From: Acidobacteriota bacterium
GTDB lineage: Bacteria > Acidobacteriota > Blastocatellia > Pyrinomonadales > Pyrinomonadaceae
Assembly (NCBI GenBank): GCA_003222935.1
Contig: QHXL01000004.1
Span: 1 to 5,739 of the forward strand
DNA length: 5,739 nucleotides
Direction: 5' to 3'
The notes beneath the pieces are model-generated. The model saw nothing but the letters and a program-made list of their open reading frames with translations. It ran no database searches and was not told where the DNA came from. This document shows, piece by piece, positions 1 to 4,589 of this stretch. How positions within the stretch are numbered: position 1 is the first letter of the stretch; every line of letters starts with the position of its first letter. The position numbers and the translations under genes were made by a program.

Positions 1-1
1 T

Positions 2-376
2 TATCAGTGTGATGAAATGCCGGCGTTCTATTCAAGACTTAGTGGTCTGCAGATAGATATGCGCGCAGAGTCGCCCGCAGACGTTGCGGCCGTTTTTAAG
101 GCTCAAAGAGAACTGGGCATTAATTCATCACTGCTTGTGACTGTTCCTGTGCCCGCCGATATTGAAGTTCCCGCAGAACAACTTCGCAGAGTTCTGAACG
201 ATGCACTCGCCGGGGCTAAGCGCAACAGTGTGGGCGGCCGCGAGCTAACACCGTTCCTGCTGTCTCACATGTCCCAGCACAGTGGAGGCGCAACGCTGAG
301 GGCCAACATCGCGTTACTGGAAAACAACGCGCGTGTGGCAGCAGAGATTGCGAGCGTAATGTCCGATATGCCTTAG
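2..376 (+). CDS. psuG: Pseudouridine-5'-phosphate glycosidase, C-terminal part (5' end outside window)
   Basis: This is the last 124 codons of a PsuG-family enzyme. The family reversibly cleaves the C-glycosidic bond of pseudouridine 5'-phosphate to uracil and ribose 5-phosphate in cytosolic pseudouridine breakdown. The reading frame is open to the left edge and begins YQCDEMPAFYSRLSG, which matches the family's internal 'TDE-PAFY-R-SG' block. The ATG at 17 is therefore an internal Met, not the start. Further downstream are the family's C-terminal hallmarks: 'GGRELTPFLL' and 'GGATLRANIALLENNARVAAEIA', written here as separate short blocks. Complete family members are about 300 residues, so roughly the first 60% lies outside the window. 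The TAG stop abuts a hairpin element, and the stop triplet lies within that element's possible target duplication. No partner kinase gene (psuK) is visible. The family call is firm; activity cannot be judged from this fragment. Confidence 0.93.
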   Translation, partial: YQCDEMPAFYSRLSGLQIDMRAESPADVAAVFKAQRELGINSSLLVTVPVPADIEVPAEQLRRVLNDALAGAKRNSVGGRELTPFLLSHMSQHSGGATLRANIALLENNARVAAEIASVMSDMP

Positions 377-544
377 AGCCTCTTGCAAAAGTCAGGATTA
401 GGCCATATTTACTTTAATCTAGTGCAAGTTAGGAAGGGCGGTTTACCCCCGCTGGTCCTGCTAAAAGCTACATCAGGGTTTCTTCTAGCTAGGCCAGCGG
501 GGGTAAACCGCCCTTCCTAACTTGCTCTGTTTTGCAAGACCTCT
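377..544. mobile_element. MITE-like non-autonomous element with terminal and internal inverted repeats
   Basis: Outer inverted repeats TCTTGCAAAA (381-390) and TTTTGCAAGA (530-539) lie near both ends and enclose a perfect 32-bp inverted repeat. TTAG occurs directly outside both ends (373-376 and 545-548) and would be a 4-bp target duplication of the YTAR type known for some IS5-family elements. The GAG-like ends with TTA on either side would instead suggest the IS1031 group; a 1-nt offset between the ends leaves the exact border uncertain. No ORF is present, so a transposase would have to act in trans. The left side carries about 30 extra bases (391-423) between outer and inner repeats, where the right side has only 4. 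Being immediately behind psuG, the hairpin could also end transcription, although no U-run follows it. The element class is inferred from structure alone. Confidence 0.6.
424..525. repeat. Perfect 32-bp inverted repeat (long hairpin)
   Basis: The left arm 424-455 and right arm 494-525 are exact reverse complements over 32 bases, separated by 38 bases. Pairing continues into the spacer with one bulge and one mismatch: the left side reads CCTGCTAAAAG and the reverse complement of the right side reads CCTAGCTAGAAG. The terminal loop is therefore only about 11 to 15 nt. The stem is GC-rich in the middle, with a GGGCGG...CCCCCGC core, and should be extremely stable as RNA or as a DNA cruciform. 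It forms the core of the MITE-like element annotated around it. Confidence 0.95.
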
Positions 545-608
545 TTAGCTTGTCGTTGAGGTTCATCACAAAGACAACTTCTTCCTCAAGTGCTTCACAA
601 TTCGGGCC

Positions 609-1094
609 ATGAAAGACTATGTGAATCAAACTCGTTTTCTGACGGTCAGTTTGCTTTGCCTATCTGCCGTCTCAGCGTTTGCACAAACAACCAGCAAATC
701 TGAAAGCGCACCAACTCTGATCGGCAAAGCGACACCGCCCGTATCTTCCAAAGCTTCAGAGACATCCTCGGTCCAACTTATCTCCCTGCGGACCGCAAAA
801 TATATCTTCGTTAGATCCAAATCGCTCGCTGTCGGCGTTTCAGTGATCGAAGAGAAACTACAAAAACGACGCGAGTTTCAATCGATGGGTTTAGTCATCA
901 CTCGGGATCCGTATGCAGCTGACATTATTCTCGAAGTACATCACGACCTCTTCACCAAGTATGTCTACACAGCAGTCGATCGAAAGACCAATATCGTAGT
1001 TGCTGGAGGAAAACTCAGCTCGCTCGGCGGGACCGTTGCAGGCAAGGTGTCGGAACGCTTTCTCAAACAGATGTTAAGCGCGCGACAGTCCTAA
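609..1094 (+). CDS. Small secreted protein of unknown function
   Basis: This encodes 161 residues and is not assigned to a named family. Residues 1-25 form a signal peptide: a short charged start, a hydrophobic stretch FLTVSLLCLSAVSAF, and an AFA/Q signal peptidase I site after residue 25. A low-complexity Ser/Thr/Ala/Pro linker follows to about residue 53. The folded part, residues 56-158, begins 'LISLRTAKYIFVRSKS'. It contains 'REFQSMGLVITRDPYAADIILEV' as two short adjacent blocks, then an alternating-strand segment (YTAVDRKTNIVVAGGKLSSLGG). That pattern resembles uncharacterised exported proteins common in Acidobacteriota; this is recollection, not a search. No Cys remains after cleavage. 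The ATG was chosen because it gives a proper signal peptide, but no Shine-Dalgarno sequence precedes it. The protein probably acts in the periplasm, and its function is unknown. Confidence 0.8.
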   Translation: MKDYVNQTRFLTVSLLCLSAVSAFAQTTSKSESAPTLIGKATPPVSSKASETSSVQLISLRTAKYIFVRSKSLAVGVSVIEEKLQKRREFQSMGLVITRDPYAADIILEVHHDLFTKYVYTAVDRKTNIVVAGGKLSSLGGTVAGKVSERFLKQMLSARQS

Positions 1095-1111
1095 GACTGA
1101 TTACATTTTTT
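1086..1111 (+). terminator. Weak possible intrinsic terminator
   Basis: CAGTC (1086-1090) pairs with GACTG (1095-1099) around a 4-nt CTAA loop that holds part of the stop codon of the preceding gene. A run of six T follows at 1106-1111, after a 6-nt gap. The stem is only 5 bp and the T-run is displaced, so this is a weak candidate. It sits where a terminator of the 609-1094 gene would be expected. Confidence 0.3.
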
Positions 1112-1157
1112 CGCACACCTCAACAACCCTTCGTACATCAGCAAGCATCTCATCGTC

Positions 1158-1222
1158 GCAGTTCAAACTGAGCACCTCCCCAGGGCTCGGGAAAACAACA
1201 ACAATTTAAGCAGTTCAAACTG
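1158..1222. repeat. Pair of 13-bp direct repeats, GCAGTTCAAACTG
   Basis: Two identical copies of GCAGTTCAAACTG lie at 1158-1170 and 1210-1222, start-to-start distance 52 bp (about five helical turns). Each copy is itself an inverted repeat, CAGTT-CA-AACTG. Dyad symmetry and helical phasing are what a dimeric regulator's operators would show. The next gene's start is 175 bp further downstream. Confidence 0.7.
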
Positions 1223-1298
1223 GTGAGAACGTATTTCTCCGCGATGCAGGAGTATGTGGATTTGACCTGAATCTGCAAGTTTGCTCGAGGCTACCAAA

Positions 1299-1319
1299 TG
1301 GACAAATGAAAATTGTCCA
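1299..1319. promoter_or_regulatory. Possible operator: 7-bp inverted repeat TGGACAA-N7-TTGTCCA
   Basis: TGGACAA at 1299-1305 and TTGTCCA at 1313-1319 form a perfect dyad with a 7-nt spacer, about 80 bp upstream of the 1398 start. A further TGTCCA at 1321-1326 repeats the right half-site in direct orientation. The spacing suits a transcription factor site or a short RNA hairpin. Function is inferred from position and symmetry only. Confidence 0.35.
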
Positions 1320-1397
1320 ATGTCCAGTAACAAATGATTTCTTCCTTTTTTTGAGTCTCCCTTCAACTGGACCTCTCACAAGAAAGGCGATCACAAA

Positions 1398-2735
1398 ATG
1401 TCCGACAAAGGTTTCGAAATCACCTCCCCTTGTTCGGAAGATTGGGATTCGATGACTGGAACTGACCGGCTGCGATTCTGCAATCACTGCCAACTCTCAG
1501 TTCATGAGGTAACGCAATTCAACCAAAAGCAGCTCCGCCGGCTCGTGGCAAAGTCCAAAGGCCGGCTTTGTGTTAGATACACGCAACTGGACCGTCCGGT
1601 CTCCACTTCATCTGATCGAACTCTATATAGAATAGGGAGGCGCACCTCGATGATTGCGGCCGGTGCTTTTTCAGCAAGCCTGGGTCTTTCGACTGCACTG
1701 GCGGCAACAGTTAGTGCCAAACACCCAGCGAGCGTTTACGCCGTGACCATTCACGCTGGTGAACGAGTACCCGACGGCGCAACTGGCGCACTGCATGGCG
1801 TGGTCTACGATCCCAACGGCGCAGTGATTCCAGGTGCAGTGGTCTCTTTGACCAACGTTGAAACGAACACCAGGGACGTTGTCCATTCAGACGGTTCCGG
1901 TTGTTACCGCTTCACTTCTGTGCAAACCGGAATTTACAACTTAAGAATCGAAGCTAGAGGGTTTGCAAGCATCGATGTGCCAATGATCAAGATCAGTGCG
2001 AGCGATAACAATCGCATCGATCAGACCCTGAGTATCGCGACAATTAATGAGACAGTGGAGATCCAGTCATTTGTCACAACGGGAGTTATGTCAATGTCAC
2101 TTCCTGAGGAGCCCCTCATAAAAGCAGCCCAGGCAGATGATCTCGAAGCAGTCAGAGAAGCGCTGGCAAGCGTCGATGCCAACATCCGAGACAAGTCAAC
2201 TCAAACGACGGCCCTTGAACATGCTGTTCGTCATGCAAATCGCGACATAATCCAATTGCTGCTATGGGCCAAGGCCGATGTGAACGCTCGCGATCGAACT
2301 GGTCAAACGGCGTTGATGATGCTCGGAGAATCCATAACGCCCGAAATCATCTGGGATCTAATTCACGCGGGAGCAAGAGTGAACTTGCGAGATAACGACG
2401 GCGATACCGCCTTATCTGAGGTCGCATCGTTCAATAATAGCGAAGCCCTGAAAACCCTCCTGGACGCGGGCGCGAAAGTGAATGGAACGAACAACAATGG
2501 GGAGACTGCGTTAATGAAGGCCGCCTCGGAAGGATGGGTCAACAACATACGAATATTGGTCCAGGCTGGAGCTGACCTAAACCAACGCAACAAACACGGC
2601 AAGACAGCGTTGTCGTACGCACGCGAGAATGATCAGCAGGCCGCAGTTCGCCTTTTGATTTCTCTTGGAGCAATTGAATTTGAAGAAAAGGAGAAGGAGG
2701 GAGAACCGCGGGATTCCAGTACGCAGCGGCATTAG
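1398..2735 (+). CDS. Multidomain protein: Cys4 N-terminus, hydrophobic segment, carboxypeptidase-regulatory-like domain, ankyrin repeats
   Basis: This encodes 445 residues in four parts. Residues 1-65 carry C12, C28-x2-C31 and C58 with W16, ending 'GRLCVRY'; this looks like a small metal-binding (zinc-finger-like) module found at the N-terminus of acidobacterial membrane proteins. Residues 83-106 are hydrophobic (TSMIAAGAFSASLGLSTALA) behind RIGRR, so probably one membrane span with the Cys module in the cytosol. Residues 131-222 form a carboxypeptidase-regulatory-like beta-sandwich (LHGVVYDPNGAVIPGAVVSL, then 'GCYRFTSVQTGIYNLRIEA'). Residues 238-426 hold about six ankyrin repeats; G-x-TAL starts are clearest at 301, 335, 368 and 401. 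The tail after 427 is charged. Ankyrin repeats normally bind proteins, and no catalytic motif is visible. A moderate RBS (AGAAAGG, 10 nt before ATG) supports the start. Domain calls are strong; topology and role are inference. Confidence 0.88.
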   Translation: MSDKGFEITSPCSEDWDSMTGTDRLRFCNHCQLSVHEVTQFNQKQLRRLVAKSKGRLCVRYTQLDRPVSTSSDRTLYRIGRRTSMIAAGAFSASLGLSTALAATVSAKHPASVYAVTIHAGERVPDGATGALHGVVYDPNGAVIPGAVVSLTNVETNTRDVVHSDGSGCYRFTSVQTGIYNLRIEARGFASIDVPMIKISASDNNRIDQTLSIATINETVEIQSFVTTGVMSMSLPEEPLIKAAQADDLEAVREALASVDANIRDKSTQTTALEHAVRHANRDIIQLLLWAKADVNARDRTGQTALMMLGESITPEIIWDLIHAGARVNLRDNDGDTALSEVASFNNSEALKTLLDAGAKVNGTNNNGETALMKAASEGWVNNIRILVQAGADLNQRNKHGKTALSYARENDQQAAVRLLISLGAIEFEEKEKEGEPRDSSTQRH

Positions 2736-2764
2736 AGTGGACGAGGAAGCTCGTGCTCCTCACG

Positions 2765-2798
2765 ACTGCCTACTGCTACTGCCTACTGACTACTGACC
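2765..2798. repeat. Degenerate heptamer tandem repeat (ACTGNCY)
   Basis: Five head-to-tail units follow one another: ACTGCCT, ACTGCT, ACTGCCT, ACTGACT and ACTGACC, with lengths 7, 6, 7, 7 and 7. The tract lies between the ankyrin-protein gene and the metallothionein-like gene. It resembles the short tandem heptamer repeats known from several bacterial genomes. No role can be assigned; it is too short and spacer-less to be a CRISPR. Confidence 0.75.
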
Positions 2799-2834
2799 AC
2801 GGTTCTGCTAATCTATCGGCCTAATCCACAAAAC

Positions 2835-2840
2835 AGGAGG
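2835..2840 (+). promoter_or_regulatory. Strong ribosome binding site AGGAGG
   Basis: A consensus AGGAGG lies 7 nt before the ATG at 2848. It is the strongest plus-strand Shine-Dalgarno sequence in the window and is a main reason to accept the very short downstream ORF as a real gene. Confidence 0.85.
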
Positions 2841-2847
2841 CTTCCCA

Positions 2848-2997
2848 ATGGCTGATGAAAAGAAATGCAAGAATCCGGTTTGCACGTGCGCACCACAGGA
2901 GGGCGGAAAATATTGCAGTGCTTCATGTGAGGGCACGGGCGACACAATAGAACTGGATTGCGATTGCGGTCACGACGAGTGCGGCGGAAATTTCTAA
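2848..2997 (+). CDS. Metallothionein-like small Cys-rich protein
   Basis: This encodes 49 residues with eight Cys (7, 12, 14, 23, 27, 38, 40, 45) and one His (42). The order is C-x4-C-x-C, then KYCSASC, then CDCGHDEC. That layout parallels the bacterial metallothionein family (SmtA/BmtA type): an early CxC pair, a central 'YCS..C' and a late 'C-x-H-x2-C', where Cys thiolates and His bind a zinc or cadmium cluster. SmtA is about 56 residues with nine Cys, so this one is slightly shorter. There is no signal peptide, so it should be cytosolic, serving metal storage or detoxification. A perfect AGGAGG 7 nt upstream fixes the start. The TAA is only 11 bp from the convergent minus-strand gene's stop. 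No metal-sensor repressor gene lies in the window. The family assignment is by motif pattern; an alternative is a small zinc-ribbon-like protein. Confidence 0.85.
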   Translation: MADEKKCKNPVCTCAPQEGGKYCSASCEGTGDTIELDCDCGHDECGGNF

Positions 2998-3008
2998 GGC
3001 ATTCATCT

Positions 3009-4589
3009 TCAAGGCAGGTTACGAGTAACAGGGCTCTCGCCAAGGTGTGAATTACTATCGATCCACTTCACCACCTCAGTCGGGTTGGTCAACTCCCCTT
3101 GCAATAGCTTTAGCAGAAGCTCGCGGGTCAGAATCGTGTTGAATGCATGCTCGTATTCAACTCCTGACTTCTGTCCCGCTAACTTCAGCATGAACGGAAT
3201 GCGGTGATCGCGTCTCCCATTCACAAGGGGCGCGCTTCGCCACCAATGATCTGAAGTTACCAGCACGATAGAACTGTCCCAGGTTCCACCCGCCTCGAGT
3301 AACTCGCGAATCTTTCCCAGAGTCTTATCCGCCAGCACCAGGTTTTCTTCGTAAGTACTCGTCGGGTCGGACGTCAGTGAACCAGCAGTGATATCGTAAA
3401 TGCCTGGTCCATGCGGAACTGGATAATGCAGGAACTTGAGATTGAGGTCCGCACGAAGCAGTAGCTCCGATTGCTCCACTAGTTCCTCATAAACCAACCT
3501 ATGCAATTTACGGAAATTGACCTGGTTTTCTCGTTCGTCACGAGTTCCATACAGGCGGGAGACTAGTGGAATACGCAATCGGGCGGTTCGCACCCACAGT
3601 GACGCATACGCTGACAAACTCTTATCCATTAACGGGTTTGACGCCCTGAAGATCGGAAACCAGAAACACCGGTCAAGTCTGTCACCGATGACGCGACAAT
3701 AGGGATGGTACCAACCGCTCAAGCCCGTGCTGAATCCCGTCCGGCGTGCCGCCTTGAACACATCGTCCTCGACACTCCAAACACTGGTAACGCCATTGCT
3801 CATTTTCAGCGCCAACTCGTCAGGCTGAACTGGTTTCACCTCTTCCATCAGCTGACCAGTCAACAACGCAGGCATTGAAAGATATGTCTCACCGGCCGGT
3901 GGATAGGCGTTCTCCGCAAAAAATGTTTGTGCTCGTAGCCGATCAAATTCTGGAAGTTGAATACCTGTCGGACGACTGCCAAAAGCTGCGCCCCAGTCGA
4001 GTTCGTCAAAGACAATCCAGATAATGCGGGGACCCGCCAATCGTGTAGGAATTAAGGTTGCCGGATGCTTGGCTTCGAAATGTTCTGGTCCTTTTAAGCG
4101 TTTAGATCGCATCCACAACGATGAAGCCAGGTTAACGGCGAACAGCGGGGAGAGAATTATCAACGCGGTTATCGCTACTCTGAATGCCTTCGTAAGATAA
4201 CGACCAACCAGCACCAGAGCAGCCAAACCTGCGATTACTGACAGTCCTGCGATCCAACGGCTACCCCTCAGTACATTGGACACCTCAATCTTTGCGTAAT
4301 CGTGTAGGAAGCTGCTTATGGGCCACGAGAGGGCGAGAAGAAAACCCACACGCGCAATCTGACGAACGGCTGGGTGACGAATGCGACGGGTAAGTAAAGC
4401 TAACAGAAAGAACAGCGTGGCGAGTCCCACTATCGAGAGGGCTAGCGCTGTGAACTCCACGTAGCCAGGGTAGCGTTCCCAGTGGTAGTAAATGTAGTGA
4501 TTAGGATTGAGGAGTATTAGCCAAACGGACAAAAAGCAGAGGTTTGCAAGTGAGAGCGAAACAATCGCGTCCCGGACGGACCTAGACAA
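3009..4589 (-). CDS. Membrane-anchored sulfatase/phosphotransferase-superfamily protein
   Basis: This encodes 526 residues. Five hydrophobic segments (about 10-28, 46-67, 79-95, 112-130 and 136-158) precede a soluble alkaline-phosphatase-superfamily domain (about 188-490), expected outside the inner membrane. The metal-site start is IIWIVFDELDWG (D195, E196). The nucleophile loop GETYLSMPALLTG places T235 at the spacing of the sulfatase CxPSRxxLLTG Cys, so formylglycine chemistry is unlikely. A Thr nucleophile is used by phosphoethanolamine and phosphoglycerol transferases, which also share the five-span layout. Further metal or substrate ligands are probably H393 (VPHGPG), D447-H448 (VTSDHWW) and H462 (DHRIPF). 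C298 and C308 could form a disulfide. The start is TTG, the only usable start after an in-frame TGA. It lies 10 nt behind GAGGAGG and overlaps the upstream gene by 8 bp. The substrate is unknown; a phospho-group transferase or hydrolase acting on envelope glycans or lipids is my inference. Confidence 0.85.
   Translation of the reverse strand: MSRSVRDAIVSLSLANLCFLSVWLILLNPNHYIYYHWERYPGYVEFTALALSIVGLATLFFLLALLTRRIRHPAVRQIARVGFLLALSWPISSFLHDYAKIEVSNVLRGSRWIAGLSVIAGLAALVLVGRYLTKAFRVAITALIILSPLFAVNLASSLWMRSKRLKGPEHFEAKHPATLIPTRLAGPRIIWIVFDELDWGAAFGSRPTGIQLPEFDRLRAQTFFAENAYPPAGETYLSMPALLTGQLMEEVKPVQPDELALKMSNGVTSVWSVEDDVFKAARRTGFSTGLSGWYHPYCRVIGDRLDRCFWFPIFRASNPLMDKSLSAYASLWVRTARLRIPLVSRLYGTRDERENQVNFRKLHRLVYEELVEQSELLLRADLNLKFLHYPVPHGPGIYDITAGSLTSDPTSTYEENLVLADKTLGKIRELLEAGGTWDSSIVLVTSDHWWRSAPLVNGRRDHRIPFMLKLAGQKSGVEYEHAFNTILTRELLLKLLQGELTNPTEVVKWIDSNSHLGESPVTRNLP

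Larger units (their letters stand above)
1095..1397. other. 303-bp intergenic region without a convincing gene
   Basis: No plus-strand frame here has a credible start and length. The minus-strand frames are short and overlap the next gene's N-terminal coding sequence in antisense, with no family resemblance. The region holds two copies of a 13-bp direct repeat and a 7-bp inverted repeat, described separately, which could be regulatory sites for the 1398 gene. I see no clear sigma70 promoter with good -35 and -10 boxes. AGAAAGG at 1381-1387, ten bases before the ATG, is a moderate ribosome binding site for the downstream gene. Confidence 0.5.

Noticed and set aside
424..525. The 32-bp inverted repeat as a plain intrinsic terminator of psuG
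   Set aside because: The stem is far longer than usual and no U-run follows. It is also nested in outer inverted repeats with flanking TTAG, so an element fits better, although it may still attenuate transcription.
626..820. Minus-strand ORF antisense to the secreted-protein gene
   Set aside because: It lies entirely within a gene with a clear signal peptide, shows no family resemblance and has no ribosome binding context.
1163..1493. Two overlapping minus-strand ORFs in and next to the 303-bp gap
   Set aside because: The longer one runs antisense through the Cys4 module coding sequence. Their translations are low in recognisable motifs, and neither looks like a protein family.
1640..1725. 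RR before the hydrophobic segment of the ankyrin protein as a Tat signal peptide
   Set aside because: The segment lies 80 residues in, behind a folded Cys module, and lacks the S/T-R-R-x-F-L-K consensus. A membrane span is the simpler reading.
2363..2763. Minus-strand ORFs antisense to the ankyrin repeats
   Set aside because: These are shadow frames of the repeat-coding region; the plus-strand frame has a clear conserved repeat pattern.
2765..2798. Heptamer tract as a CRISPR array
   Set aside because: The units are 6-7 bp with no spacers, and no cas gene is nearby.
2813..3043. Minus-strand ORF covering the metallothionein-like region
   Set aside because: The plus-strand frame has a consensus RBS and a patterned Cys layout. 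The minus ORF also overlaps the 3' end of the membrane-transferase gene in another frame.
3517..3702. Plus-strand ORF inside the membrane-transferase gene
   Set aside because: It is antisense to a continuous conserved domain and has no motif or start context.
3009..4589. Canonical formylglycine sulfatase
   Set aside because: The C/S-x-P-S-R signature is absent; Thr occupies the Cys position and five membrane segments precede the domain.
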